In this document: one piece after another, positions 1 to 9,246 of the stretch
How positions within the stretch are numbered: the first letter of the stretch is position 1
How the letters are laid out: each line of letters starts with the position of its first letter
NCBI RefSeq assembly: GCF_003049685.1
Contig: NZ_PYSY02000002.1
Coordinates: 868,001-932,000 of the forward strand
Direction: 5' to 3'
Source of the DNA: Brucella pituitosa
GTDB lineage: Bacteria; Pseudomonadota; Alphaproteobacteria; Rhizobiales; Rhizobiaceae
Length of the DNA stretch: 64,000 nt
The notes under the pieces: generated by a model
What the model was told of the DNA's origin: nothing
What the model saw: the letters and a program-made list of their open reading frames with translations, nothing else
Database searches by the model: none
Program-made: the position numbers and the translations under genes

Positions 1-270
1 ACGCTGGACGCAGCCGAGAACATAAGCGCTGCCACTGCGGACGATGATCCATTCCAGTTGCAGCAGCTTGAAGTGGCAATCAACAGCCTGTCAGAAGATA
101 ATCGTGCCGTCTTGATGTTGATTGTTGTCGAGGGATACAGCTATGGCGAGACTGCGGGAATACTCAAAATCCCCGTTGGCACGGTCATGTCGCGCCTGTC
201 ACGTGCCCGGCAACGCCTTGGGGAACATATGAACGGCGCGAACGTGGTTACGCTTCGGAGAAACAAATGA
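1..270 (+). CDS. ECF RNA polymerase sigma factor, C-terminal part
   Basis: The gene enters from the left edge, so only the last 89 residues are present. They hold sigma-70 region 4: a helix-turn-helix around SYGETAGILKIPVGTVMSRLSRAR, which reads the -35 element. No start codon is needed within the window because the reading frame is open to base 1. The stop codon overlaps the next gene by 4 bases (ATGA), the usual layout for a sigma factor and its anti-sigma partner. The signal it answers is not visible here. The family call is firm; the ECF subgroup cannot be set without the N-terminus. Confidence 0.85.
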   Translation, partial: TLDAAENISAATADDDPFQLQQLEVAINSLSEDNRAVLMLIVVEGYSYGETAGILKIPVGTVMSRLSRARQRLGEHMNGANVVTLRRNK

Positions 271-1046
271 CAAACCGCAATTCTCCGATAAGTGAAGTCG
301 AACTACATAGCTTCGTGGACGGTCAATTGTCCGATGAAGAAAGAACCCGTATAGCGGCCATCCTTGAGAACGATCCCGAACAGGCAGCACTGGCTGAGGA
401 ATGGCGCAAACAGAATGAGGGCATCAGGCAGTTATTTGGCGGTTATGCGCTCGAAAAAAATGGTGATGTTGGGCTGATCCGCTCGTCAACCAGGCAACGC
501 GAACACAAGTATCGCTGGGCTGTCGCAGCGTCCATTCTGGCTGCGTTGGTGATTGGCGGCTTTGGTGGTTTTGCAGGCTCCCGCATTTATGACCAGCCCC
601 GACAAACCGCAACTATTGACGCCCTGCCACAACAGGCCCAAGCCGCATATTTGATTTATGCCAGCGAAGTGCGTCACCCAGTTGAAGTTTTCTCAGAGGA
701 AGAGGCCCATCTGGCAACATGGCTTGGAAAGCGGCTCAATATAGCTGACCTTAAAATCCCCGATCTCAGCACGTTTGGCTTCCAGCTCGTTGGTGGGCGT
801 TTGCTTCCGGTTGATAATAAACCCGGTGCATTCTTCATGTATGAAGATACGGCCGGAAAGCGTCTTTCAGTCATCGTTGGGCGAAACCCGCAAAACCGTG
901 ACACGAGCTTTCGCTTTGCATCAAGTGATGGCGTTGAAACCTTCTATTGGATAGACGGCGAACTCGGCTATGCGGTGAGTGGTGAGATATCCCGCGACCA
1001 GCTTCGGCAGATCGCAGAGGAGTGTTATCGGCAGTTTCCTGGCTGA
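267..1046 (+). CDS. Membrane anti-sigma factor
   Basis: This 259-residue protein probably holds the upstream ECF sigma factor inactive at the inner membrane. Residues 10-55 form a short acidic helical domain (ELHSFVDGQLSDEERTRI) like the sigma-binding domain of membrane anti-sigma factors. One transmembrane helix lies at about 84-106, and residues 107-259 would be a periplasmic sensor domain. I see no HxxxCxxC zinc motif. Translational coupling to the sigma gene (4-base overlap) supports the pairing. The nearest downstream gene is a photolyase 184 bases away on the same strand. The function call is by context and topology. Confidence 0.75.
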   Translation: MTNRNSPISEVELHSFVDGQLSDEERTRIAAILENDPEQAALAEEWRKQNEGIRQLFGGYALEKNGDVGLIRSSTRQREHKYRWAVAASILAALVIGGFGGFAGSRIYDQPRQTATIDALPQQAQAAYLIYASEVRHPVEVFSEEEAHLATWLGKRLNIADLKIPDLSTFGFQLVGGRLLPVDNKPGAFFMYEDTAGKRLSVIVGRNPQNRDTSFRFASSDGVETFYWIDGELGYAVSGEISRDQLRQIAEECYRQFPG

Positions 1047-1230
1047 AGACATCGCCTAAAGAAGCATTACCAAATATGATGTGATTGCATCCGTCGGGCA
1101 CCATTCTCAGCAAACAGCTTTGGATTGGTTAAACAATCTAGCCAAATCGATTGATCAGATCATGCTAATCCTGCAACGTCAGGGGGTATTGGGCACGACC
1201 TTCTGAATCCCGTCAAATGAGGATTATTCA

Positions 1231-2619
1231 ATGACTGCGAATGCGCTTGTCTGGTTGCGCAACGATCTGCGCCTTGCCGACAATCCTGCCCTTCAAGCCG
1301 CTGTTAAACTGGACGGCAAGATCACAGCGCTTTATGTTCATGAAATCAATCCGCATTTGCGTGCGCCCGGCAGCGCTGTACTCTGGTGGCTGGAACAGAG
1401 CCTCAGTTCGCTTGAAAAAAGCCTCAATGAACGCAATGTCGAATTGCTTGTGGCACGCGGCGAAGCACTCGATATTATCGAGAAGCTGATTGAGGAAAAC
1501 AGCTTCGATACTGTTTTCTGGAACCGTCGCTACGCTCCGCAGGAGCGGGATGTCGATGCTATCGTCAAATCCACATTGAAAGACAAGGGACTGACTGTGG
1601 AGTCCTTTACAGGCAATCTTCTGACTGAACCCTGGGAAATTAAAACCGGCAGCGGCGGTCCTTATCAGGTCTTTACACCCTATGCCAAAACTCTGCGCCA
1701 GCAGGGCGTTAACCGACCGCTATCCTCGTCTGACTGGAAAGCCGAACAATCGACCATCAAGCAAAAGCCCGCACGAGAGGCTTACAAGCAGCCGTTCTGG
1801 TCAAAAAAGATGAATGGTTTTTGGGAGATAGGCGAAGCGGCTGCCATCGATCAGTTATATCATTTCTTCGATGAGACTATTCGCAACTATGCTGGTGATC
1901 GTGATCGCCCGAATGTCGAAGGCACATCAAAACTTTCGCCGCATCTGCGCTTTGGTGAGATCAGTCCAAGGCAGGCATGGTATGCCACGCTTTCACTGAT
2001 GGATGAGCATCCAAATACCCAGACCGGCGGTGAGAAGTTTCTCTCCGAACTGATCTGGCGCGATTTTCACTATCACCAGCTCTATTATCGTCCAGACATT
2101 GCCGAAAACGATATGCGCGACACTCTGGCCGACATTCAGTGGCAGAGCAATCCGCAAGCGTTTGAAGCCTGGAAAAAGGGCAATACCGGCGTTCCGATGA
2201 TCGATGCCGGTATGCGTCAGCTCTGGGCTACAGGTTGGATGCACAACCGCGTGCGAATGCTGGTGGCATCGGTCTTGAGCAAAAATATGCAGATCGACTG
2301 GCGCGACGGCGAAAAATGGTTCTGGGATACACTGGTGGATGCAGATATCGCCAGCAATCCGGGGAGCTGGCAATGGGTAGCCGGTTGCGGCATGGACGCA
2401 GCCCCATATTTCCGCGTTTTCAATCCCGTATTGCAAGGCGACAAGTTCGATACCGGCGGCGGATATGTGCGCGAATGGGTGCCGGAAATCGCCGCATTAC
2501 CGGATCGTTGGATCCATAAACCCTATGCCGCACCCGTGGACGTATTGCAAAAAGCGGGGATCGTTCTTGGCCAAACCTACCCGCTTCCCGTTTTCAAGGC
2601 ACCCAAAGCGGGCAAATAA
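1231..2619 (+). CDS. phrB: Deoxyribodipyrimidine photolyase
   Basis: This light-driven DNA repair enzyme splits cyclobutane pyrimidine dimers using FADH and an antenna chromophore. The 462 residues fit class I photolyases: an N-terminal Rossmann-like antenna domain opening with ALVWLRNDLRLADNPAL, then the FAD domain with SKLSPHLRFGEISPRQ, ELIWRDFHYH and WMHNRVRMLVASVL, ending with a Trp-rich block (GSWQWVAGCG...PYFRVFNP). A GAGGA Shine-Dalgarno sequence lies ahead of the ATG. It follows a sigma/anti-sigma pair, and ECF control of photolyase genes is known in other alphaproteobacteria. Its stop lies inside a hairpin shared with the convergent kinase gene. The exact symbol (phrA or phrB) varies by genus. 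Confidence 0.9.
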   Translation: MTANALVWLRNDLRLADNPALQAAVKLDGKITALYVHEINPHLRAPGSAVLWWLEQSLSSLEKSLNERNVELLVARGEALDIIEKLIEENSFDTVFWNRRYAPQERDVDAIVKSTLKDKGLTVESFTGNLLTEPWEIKTGSGGPYQVFTPYAKTLRQQGVNRPLSSSDWKAEQSTIKQKPAREAYKQPFWSKKMNGFWEIGEAAAIDQLYHFFDETIRNYAGDRDRPNVEGTSKLSPHLRFGEISPRQAWYATLSLMDEHPNTQTGGEKFLSELIWRDFHYHQLYYRPDIAENDMRDTLADIQWQSNPQAFEAWKKGNTGVPMIDAGMRQLWATGWMHNRVRMLVASVLSKNMQIDWRDGEKWFWDTLVDADIASNPGSWQWVAGCGMDAAPYFRVFNPVLQGDKFDTGGGYVREWVPEIAALPDRWIHKPYAAPVDVLQKAGIVLGQTYPLPVFKAPKAGK

Positions 2620-2627
2620 GCCCGCTT
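2606..2627. terminator. Stem-loop spanning two convergent stop codons
   Basis: A perfect 8-bp stem (AAGCGGGC at 2606-2613 with GCCCGCTT at 2620-2627) encloses a 6-base loop that contains the photolyase TAA. The right arm runs into the stop of the minus-strand kinase. It probably terminates both transcripts, though neither side has a long T tract. Confidence 0.6.
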
Positions 2628-4254
2628 AAAATATCTGCATCAACTGACGCGCAGCGAGTTCGCTGCGCTTCAGATCCTTGTAGATATCGCGCTTGGCAGC
2701 ATGAAACTCGCTGACCAGACCTTTCTGCGGCGCAATCGTTTCAGCAATGGCGCTCATGCTGGCAGCAATCTGAGCGAGGTCCGTTTTCTCGAAGGCGCTC
2801 GCACCAGCAATACCCGAACCAAGAAGAACCGGCTCGGCCGAAGACGGCAAGGCTACTTCCAGGCCTGTTGCATCGGCCAATATCCGGCGCATGAGCGGGC
2901 TGCGCGCAGCACCGCCACTGACGATTATCGTGCGGATCGGAATGTCTTTGGCTGTCAGTGCATCAAGAATATCCGCTGTGCCATATGCCAGTCCGCAAAG
3001 CCCCGCGACGAACAGACGAACCAGATTTTCACGCGATGCATCAAGCTTGATACCCGTTATTGTACCTGTCGCATCGGGATCGGCATCTGGCGCACGATTG
3101 CCCAGAAACTCCGGCACGACGTGAAATCCCTTTGCCAGAAGCGCCACCTTTGAAAGCTCGCCCGCGGCATTGATGGCAAGTTGCTCAAGGTAATCGAGGA
3201 GCGACAGGCCTTCGGCTGCGGCTTCCTTCTCAGCCTCTGCCTTATAGGGATGCATACCGACCAGATAGTCGGTCGCAGCACCAAATGCCGACTGCCCGCC
3301 TTCATTGAGCCAAAGGCCCGGCATCATGGCACCCCAGTAAGGGCCCCAGACACCATCCACAAAGGCTGGATTCTCCGTGACACTCATCGTGCAGGCGGAG
3401 GTGCCGATAATCAGTGCCAGCCTTGACCGCATATCGACGGCGCTGTTCTCATTCGCGCTTCCCGCGATTGTGCCAACACCACCCGCATGTGCATCGATAA
3501 GCGAAGCACCGACCGCCGTACCAGGAACAAGCCCCAGTTCTTTTGCGGCCTGTTCAGTCAGTCCCTGACCCAACGGGGTGGCGATATCGACAATGTCGGT
3601 TCCTATACGGGCAAAACCTTCATCGGCCAGAACACCAAGGCCGATGGTGCGGAAGTAATCTTCATCCCAGCGCTTTTCGTGACCAAGATAGGTCCATTTG
3701 CAAACCACAGTGCAAAGCGAGCGTGAATGGCTGCCGGTTGCGCGATAGGTCAGATAATCAGGCAAGTCGAAGAAGAGACCAGCGGCGTTGAAGGTTTCCG
3801 GGTTATTTTCCTTCAACCAAAGCAGCTTCGGCGTTTCCATTTCCGGCGAAATGCGCCCACCGACGTATTTCAGTACGGGATGGGCTGTCGCATTGATGCG
3901 TTCGGCTTGTTCGCGGGCACGATGATCCATCCAGACGATGATGTTTTGTTCTGCGTCTCCCGCTGGGCTCGCAGATAATGGGTTGCCATTCTTGTCGAGA
4001 ATGACCAGCGAACAGGTCGCATCAAAGCCGATGCCTTTGACGGATTCCGGGGCAACTTTCGCCTGCTTCATTGCTGCAGCCACTGAGTTGCAAACGGCCT
4101 GCCAGATATCCTCCGAGGATTGCTCGACAATATCCGAACCCTGCTTCCACATGCGGATATTTTGCTTGGCACTCGCCAGCAGTTCTCCATCACGTGTAAA
4201 CAGCCCTGCCCGCGCGCTACCCGTGCCGACATCAACACCCAGAAATACGTCCAC
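2626..4254 (-). CDS. FGGY-family pentulose kinase (ribulokinase type)
   Basis: This cytosolic kinase likely phosphorylates D-ribulose or a related pentulose with ATP. At 542 residues it has the length of the FGGY/YDR109C pentulose-kinase subfamily. The N-terminal phosphate-binding motif is FLGVDVGTGSARAGLF; GFDATCSLV and VWMDHRA follow, and the second domain has GASLIDAHAGGVGT and the C-terminal FGGY signature region near IRTIIVSGGAARSPL. It starts 72 bases downstream of the rpiR-type regulator on the same strand, so the two may form an operon. No sugar transporter or dehydrogenase is attached, so the source of its substrate is unclear. Confidence 0.8.
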   Translation of the reverse strand: MDVFLGVDVGTGSARAGLFTRDGELLASAKQNIRMWKQGSDIVEQSSEDIWQAVCNSVAAAMKQAKVAPESVKGIGFDATCSLVILDKNGNPLSASPAGDAEQNIIVWMDHRAREQAERINATAHPVLKYVGGRISPEMETPKLLWLKENNPETFNAAGLFFDLPDYLTYRATGSHSRSLCTVVCKWTYLGHEKRWDEDYFRTIGLGVLADEGFARIGTDIVDIATPLGQGLTEQAAKELGLVPGTAVGASLIDAHAGGVGTIAGSANENSAVDMRSRLALIIGTSACTMSVTENPAFVDGVWGPYWGAMMPGLWLNEGGQSAFGAATDYLVGMHPYKAEAEKEAAAEGLSLLDYLEQLAINAAGELSKVALLAKGFHVVPEFLGNRAPDADPDATGTITGIKLDASRENLVRLFVAGLCGLAYGTADILDALTAKDIPIRTIIVSGGAARSPLMRRILADATGLEVALPSSAEPVLLGSGIAGASAFEKTDLAQIAASMSAIAETIAPQKGLVSEFHAAKRDIYKDLKRSELAARQLMQIF

Positions 4255-4278
4255 CTTATGCCTCCCATGCAGGATCCT

Positions 4279-4298
4279 GCTTACTGAACTCAGTAAGC
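4279..4298. promoter_or_regulatory. Inverted repeat between regulator and kinase
   Basis: GCTTACTG and CAGTAAGC form a perfect 8-bp inverted repeat with a 4-base spacer, 25 bases ahead of the kinase start on the minus strand. It could be an operator for the neighbouring RpiR regulator or a small attenuator. No T tract follows. Confidence 0.4.
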
Positions 4299-4326
4299 GT
4301 GAATCATCGTTGGTATAAAGCAGAAT

Positions 4327-5169
4327 TTATCTCAGCGCTTCCAGTTCAGCGATACGGGCCGCACTGTCTTTTTCCAGAATACGTGTCATTTCACGAATGA
4401 TTGTTTCTGCCAGCACGAAAAGTGCCGTCGATGAGTCCCATGCGGAAGGCACAGTGATGCGACCTGCTAACACATGACGCGCAACGCGCGCGATGGGCGA
4501 AAGCCACTGGTCGGTAATCAGGATAACTTCGACGCCCCGCCCCCGAGCTTTCTCAGCAAGCTTCAGCAGACTGTCCTGATAGCGGCGGATATCGAAGACG
4601 ACCAGAACATCCCTTTTGCCCATATCCAGCAAACGATCCCGCCACACACTTTCCTGTCCGCCAAGATGAAACACATGTGGGCGAATAATCGACATATGCG
4701 CCGCCATATATTGCGCGATCGGATCGGTGAACCGTCCGCCAATCAGATAGACATTTCCCCTGGAATTGCTCAGTGCCGAAACCACCTGCCGCAACTGCTT
4801 CTCGCCTAAGTGGCGGAAGGTCTCGCGAATATTCTCCAGCGTATGTTCCACTGCCGGATATGCAGCATCCCTGCCCTTTTCGGGATGCTCGTTACGGTGA
4901 TGCGGCGATTGAAGCTGAGCTGCAAGTTCGTCCTGCAACCGAGCCTGAAAATCGGGGTAATTCTGAAAGCCAAGGCGGTTGACGAACCGCAGGATCGTGG
5001 GCGAACTGACACCAGCCTGTGCAGAAAACTCAGCCACAGTTTTAAGCCCCAGCATGGGATAATTCGCGATCAACGTCTGTGCTGCACTGCGCTCACCAGC
5101 AGGCATCGTATCAATACGCTCATTTATCAGTTCCGCGACGCTCGTGCTCGTCATTGCGGTATTTTCCAT
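4327..5169 (-). CDS. RpiR/MurR-family transcription regulator
   Basis: This is a sugar-phosphate-sensing repressor or activator of 280 residues. It has an N-terminal RpiR helix-turn-helix (TVAEFSAQAGVSSPTILRFVNRLGF) and a C-terminal SIS domain (NVYLIGGRFTDPIAQYMAAHM, then VLVVFDIRRYQDSLLKLAEKA) that would bind a phosphosugar. I chose the ATG at 5169; a second ATG 15 bases inside is also possible, and an upstream extension to 5271 has no conserved content. It lies divergent from the N-formylglutamate-amidohydrolase gene and upstream of the FGGY kinase, so it could control either or both. Confidence 0.8.
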   Translation of the reverse strand: MENTAMTSTSVAELINERIDTMPAGERSAAQTLIANYPMLGLKTVAEFSAQAGVSSPTILRFVNRLGFQNYPDFQARLQDELAAQLQSPHHRNEHPEKGRDAAYPAVEHTLENIRETFRHLGEKQLRQVVSALSNSRGNVYLIGGRFTDPIAQYMAAHMSIIRPHVFHLGGQESVWRDRLLDMGKRDVLVVFDIRRYQDSLLKLAEKARGRGVEVILITDQWLSPIARVARHVLAGRITVPSAWDSSTALFVLAETIIREMTRILEKDSAARIAELEALR

Positions 5170-5297
5170 TCTGGCAGCTCTTTTCAAATTCGGGCAAAAT
5201 TGTGTTTGACAAATTATCATACGGCGTATCAAATAATCCGCAATAGCGCATAATTGTAAAAAACGTAACATAAGTTACAGCGCGGGGAACAAGCAGA

Positions 5298-6110
5298 ATG
5301 ACGGACGAGCGAGATAATCGCGCGGCTATTGGAGCTATGTCTTTTGAGCCGTATTTTGTCATAAACGAGGGAGGGAAAAGCCCCTATCTCTTCGTTTGCG
5401 AGCACGCATCCAATTTCATACCGGACAGCTTCGGCGGACTTGGGCTCGACGGAGAAGCTCTCAACGCGCATATCGCATGGGACCCCGGCGCGGTTGAAGT
5501 TGCGAGGCATTTAAGCGCCGCACTCGATGCTCCTCTTGTGGAAGCCGGCCTTTCGCGCCTGCTTATCGATTGCAACCGCCCCCTCGATGCGCGGGATCTT
5601 ATTCCTGAAATCAGCGAAACAACGGTTGTTCCAGGCAACCACGAACTCGGCTCTGTGGAAAGAACCGCGCGGATTGATCTATCGCACAGACCGTTTCACC
5701 GCCGGATCGAAGAGGTCATCAATGCCCGCGCAACGCGCGGTCAGGCATCATGGGTGGTAACCATCCATTCGTTCACCCCGATCTATCGCGGTGTTTCGCG
5801 CCCCTGGCAAATTGGCATCATTCACGATCAGGACGACCGGATCGCAACGCCACTGATTGCTGCTTTAAAGCAGGATAAGAACCTTAATGTCGGGGTGAAC
5901 GAGCCCTATTCACCCGCTGATCGGGTCTATTACACGCTGGAGCGTCATGCACGACCACGCAATACGCCGTGCGCGATGATTGAACTCCGCAACAATGAAA
6001 TCACAAACAAAGACACGCAGAACGCCTGGGCCGCGCGGCTCGCAACAATCTTTACAGATATTGCGAAGACGCTGGACCCTCAACTTCAACTCACCAGACC
6101 GAAGGCCTGA
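5298..6110 (+). CDS. N-formylglutamate amidohydrolase-family hydrolase
   Basis: This 270-residue enzyme belongs to the N-formylglutamate amidohydrolase fold (PF05013), zinc hydrolases related to carboxypeptidases. Visible family motifs are LFVCEHASNFIP (metal-binding Glu-His), HIAWDPGAVEVARHLS, LIDCNRPLDA and VVTIHSFTPIY. Classical members (HutG) deformylate N-formyl-glutamate in histidine breakdown, but no hut genes are here. It opens a plus-strand cluster with a TRAP transporter, a glutamine-synthetase-like ligase and two dehydrogenases, so hydrolysis of a gamma-glutamyl or N-acyl intermediate is a reasonable inference. The family call is solid; the substrate is unknown. Confidence 0.75.
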   Translation: MTDERDNRAAIGAMSFEPYFVINEGGKSPYLFVCEHASNFIPDSFGGLGLDGEALNAHIAWDPGAVEVARHLSAALDAPLVEAGLSRLLIDCNRPLDARDLIPEISETTVVPGNHELGSVERTARIDLSHRPFHRRIEEVINARATRGQASWVVTIHSFTPIYRGVSRPWQIGIIHDQDDRIATPLIAALKQDKNLNVGVNEPYSPADRVYYTLERHARPRNTPCAMIELRNNEITNKDTQNAWAARLATIFTDIAKTLDPQLQLTRPKA

Positions 6111-6121
6111 AGGAGCGGGAA

Positions 6122-6673
6122 ATGCCGAAGCCGATCAGACTATTCGTCAAATATGTTGATGCGCTGAATTATTATGTCGGGCGCTTTGCCATGTATCTCT
6201 TTTTCGTACTTGGCGCCTGCCTTCTCTATTCAACCTTTTCGCGCGTTGTACTGGGTGTGCCGGTGAACTGGGTACTGGAAATGTCCCAGTTCCTTCTCTC
6301 TGCCTATTATCTGCTGGGTGGAGCCTATGCCATGCAGCAGGGGGCGCATGTGCGTATGGATCTGTTCTTTGATCGCCTGAGCCCACGCAGGAAGGCGATC
6401 ACCGATATGATCACCATTCTCTTCATCATCTTCTATCTGGGAGTGATGGTGATGGGTGGCATCTCATCCACCAATTACGCGATCGTCTATAGCCAGAAGA
6501 ATTATACGGCCTGGGCACCGGTCTTGTGGCCGATCAAACTCATCATGACAGTGGGCATCTTCCTTCTGCTTCTTCAATGCGTCTCGAATTTCTTCAAGGA
6601 CTGGGCCTCCTGGCGGGGGAAACCAATCGAAACCATTGCAGGCCCTGCGATTGAGGAAGGCCACCACATATGA
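6122..6673 (+). CDS. TRAP transporter small membrane subunit (DctQ-like)
   Basis: This is the 4-helix membrane subunit of a tripartite ATP-independent periplasmic transporter, 183 residues. Hydrophobic segments lie at about 17-37, 50-70, 95-115 and 135-155. The typical DctQ sequence GVPVNWVLEMSQFLLSAYYLLGGAYAM is split across helix 2, followed by the conserved loop HVRMDLFFDRLSPRRKA. Its stop overlaps the DctM start by 4 bases, so the two are translationally coupled. It would work with the DctM and DctP proteins encoded next. Confidence 0.88.
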   Translation: MPKPIRLFVKYVDALNYYVGRFAMYLFFVLGACLLYSTFSRVVLGVPVNWVLEMSQFLLSAYYLLGGAYAMQQGAHVRMDLFFDRLSPRRKAITDMITILFIIFYLGVMVMGGISSTNYAIVYSQKNYTAWAPVLWPIKLIMTVGIFLLLLQCVSNFFKDWASWRGKPIETIAGPAIEEGHHI

Positions 6674-7995
6674 GTTCCGAATTCATCACACTTTTCATGT
6701 TCGCCACGATGATGGTGCTGCTGATGACAGGTCAGCGCGTCTTCGGTGTGATCGGATTTGTGGGCACAATCGCAGCACTTCTGCTCTGGGGCAAGGGTTC
6801 CTTCGAGATGCCCTACAATGCCACATTCGCGGTGTTGAACTGGTATCCGCTCATAACTGTGCCGTTCTTTGTTTTCATGGGCTATATGCTCTCGGAATCC
6901 GGCATCGCCAGCAATCTCTACCGCATGTTCCATGTCTGGTTTGGAGGCATTCGCGGTGGCCTGGCCTTGGGAACCATTGGCCTGATGGTCATCATTTCCT
7001 GCATGAACGGATTGAGCGTCGCGGGCATGGCAATTGGTGCAACCGTCGCGCTGCCTGAACTTCTCAAGCGCGGCTATAACAAGGTTATGGTGACGGGCGT
7101 CATTCAGGCAGGCAGTTCGCTCGGCATTCTGATCCCACCAAGCGTCGTACTGGTGCTTTATGCCATGATTGCACGGCAACCGGTTTTACAGCTCTGGTTG
7201 GCGGGTATCGGGCCAGGTCTACTGATGGCTGCCCTCTTTTCTATCTATATTTATATACGCTGTCGCATAAATCCCGAGCTTGGGCCAACCTTGCCCAAGG
7301 AAGAACTCGAGCGGATTACATGGGGCGAACGGATCTCGTCGCTTCAGGTCGGGCTGCTTCCGCTTGTCATCTTTGGCACCATGATGGGGCTGTTTCTGAC
7401 AGGCGTTACAAGCCTCGTTGAAAGCTCGGCTATTGGAGCACTGCTGGCAACTCTGGCAGCGTTGTTCACCAAACGTCTGACGAAAGTTGTTTGGGAAACC
7501 ACAACGCGTAATACGCTGACGATTACCTGTATGTTCCTCTGGATCATTCTGGCTGCACTTTGCTTCTCGTCGGTCTATGACGGCCTTGGTGCAGTAAAGG
7601 CAATCGAGCGTCTCTTGCTTGGCACCTTTGATTTGTCCCCCTGGACAATTCTGGTCCTGATGCTTTTTTCCTTCATCATATTGGGCATGTTCCTTGATGA
7701 CACCGCCATGCTGGTGATCGTAGCGCCTCTTTATATTCCGTTGGTGAAGAGCCTTGGTTTCAATCCAATTTGGTTTGGCATTCTCTACACCATCACCTGT
7801 CAGATCGCGTACATCACACCGCCATTCGGGTACAATCTCTTCATGATGCGGGCGTTGGCACCAAAAGAGGTCACGCTGATGGATATCTACCGATCCATCG
7901 TGCCATTCTTCTTCCTCATGGTGCTGACCATCATCATTCTGATGATCTTTCCGCAGATCGCGATGTGGCTGCCCAATTGGTATATGGGCAAATAA
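6670..7995 (+). CDS. TRAP transporter large permease subunit (DctM-like)
   Basis: This 441-residue permease has about 12 hydrophobic segments and the DctM motifs: GSSLGILIPPSVVLVLYAMIA in the first half and MFLDDTAMLVIVAPLYIPLV, then QIAYITPPFGYNLFMM, in the second. It forms the ion-coupled translocation channel with DctQ. It overlaps dctQ by 4 bases, and the solute-binding gene follows 116 bases downstream. The transported compound is probably an organic acid, amine or other small polar solute used by the downstream enzymes. Confidence 0.92.
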   Translation: MSSEFITLFMFATMMVLLMTGQRVFGVIGFVGTIAALLLWGKGSFEMPYNATFAVLNWYPLITVPFFVFMGYMLSESGIASNLYRMFHVWFGGIRGGLALGTIGLMVIISCMNGLSVAGMAIGATVALPELLKRGYNKVMVTGVIQAGSSLGILIPPSVVLVLYAMIARQPVLQLWLAGIGPGLLMAALFSIYIYIRCRINPELGPTLPKEELERITWGERISSLQVGLLPLVIFGTMMGLFLTGVTSLVESSAIGALLATLAALFTKRLTKVVWETTTRNTLTITCMFLWIILAALCFSSVYDGLGAVKAIERLLLGTFDLSPWTILVLMLFSFIILGMFLDDTAMLVIVAPLYIPLVKSLGFNPIWFGILYTITCQIAYITPPFGYNLFMMRALAPKEVTLMDIYRSIVPFFFLMVLTIIILMIFPQIAMWLPNWYMGK

Positions 7996-8111
7996 CGGGT
8001 CTAATTACGAGGGTTCAGGGGGAACGCATAAGCATGAACGGTCAAAAGAGCCACTAATGGCCAAACCGTTAAAATAGCAGGGAACTTCAAACACTTAATG
8101 GGAGAATGGGC

Positions 8112-9179
8112 ATGAGTGAGAATAACAAGCTTAACAAACGCGACTTTCTCAAAAAGGCCGGACTGACAACGGTGGGGGCCATTGGCGCCACCACACTTGC
8201 GACGCCTTATGTACGGGCTCAGAGCCCGATCAAATGGCGTCTGCAGACCTATGCGGGTCCGGCACTCGCAGAACATGTCATCAAGCCGTCTATCGACGCC
8301 TTCAACAAGGCTGCAAATGGCGAAATGGTGATCGAACTCTATACCGCCGACCAGCTCGTCCCGCAGGGCGAACTCTTCCGCGCTGTTCAGGCCGGTACAA
8401 TCGATGCAGCGCAAAGTGACGATGACTCCATGGCCTCGCCAGTCGATGTCGCCGTATTCGGGGCCTATTTCCCGTTTGCGTCGCGCTATAGTCTCGACGT
8501 ACCTGCACTCTTCAACTGGTACGGTCTCAATGAAATCTGGGAAGAAGCTTATAAGGAAATCCCGGGCGTCACATGGCTCAGCGCCGGTTCATGGGACCCT
8601 TGCAACTTTGTGACGACAAAGCCGATCCGCAGCGTTGCGGATCTTAAGGGCCTGCGCGTCTTCACCTTCCCCACCGGCGGTCGCTTCCTGACAAAATTCG
8701 GCGTCGTTCCGGTCACATTGCCATGGGAAGATATCGAAGTCGCCATCCAGACCGGCGAGCTTGATGGTGTTGCATGGTGCGGTGCGACGGAGGCATATAC
8801 GGTTGGTTGGGCAGACATTAACAAATACTACCTCACCAACAACATCAATGGCGCTTGGGCCGGTTCCTATTTCGCGAATACTGAAAAATGGGAAGCCGTG
8901 CCGGACCATCTCAAGACGCTGTTCCGCCTTGCTATGGATTCATCGCACTACCATCGCCAGCATTGGTATTGGTGGGGTGAAGCGCATTATCGCACCACCG
9001 GCGGCAAGCTCGAACTCACCACCATTCCAGAATCTGAGTGGAAACAGATCGAAGACGCAGCCCTTGAGTTCTGGGACGACGTTGCCAAGCAGAGCGAACG
9101 CAATGCCAAGGTGGTCGCGATCCTGAAGAAATATCAGGAAACCATGCGCAATGCGGGCGCGCCTTATCGCTACAGCTAA
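8112..9179 (+). CDS. TRAP transporter solute-binding protein (DctP-like)
   Basis: This is the periplasmic receptor of the TRAP system, 355 residues. The N-terminus has a Tat-like export signal: a charged KRDFLKKAG motif, then a hydrophobic stretch ending near TPYVRAQ. The mature part begins KWRLQTYAGPALAEHV and contains the DctP arginine region (KPIRSVADLKGLRVFTFPTGG). The start at 8112 is preferred because GGGAGA (8100-8105) lies 6 bases upstream; an ATG at 8106 overlaps that site. Aromatic-rich residues (QHWYWWGEAHY) near the C-terminus may line the pocket. The ligand is not identifiable from sequence. Confidence 0.88.
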   Translation: MSENNKLNKRDFLKKAGLTTVGAIGATTLATPYVRAQSPIKWRLQTYAGPALAEHVIKPSIDAFNKAANGEMVIELYTADQLVPQGELFRAVQAGTIDAAQSDDDSMASPVDVAVFGAYFPFASRYSLDVPALFNWYGLNEIWEEAYKEIPGVTWLSAGSWDPCNFVTTKPIRSVADLKGLRVFTFPTGGRFLTKFGVVPVTLPWEDIEVAIQTGELDGVAWCGATEAYTVGWADINKYYLTNNINGAWAGSYFANTEKWEAVPDHLKTLFRLAMDSSHYHRQHWYWWGEAHYRTTGGKLELTTIPESEWKQIEDAALEFWDDVAKQSERNAKVVAILKKYQETMRNAGAPYRYS

Positions 9180-9246
9180 CAATTCAGGGCGTCGCGCAAC
9201 AATGCGCGGCGCCCATGATTTTTTCCCGTGAGGAGCGAAGCATTAA

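Noticed and set aside
5298-6110. HutG of histidine degradation
   Set aside because: No hutU, hutH, hutI or hutF gene is nearby; the cluster concerns a different substrate.
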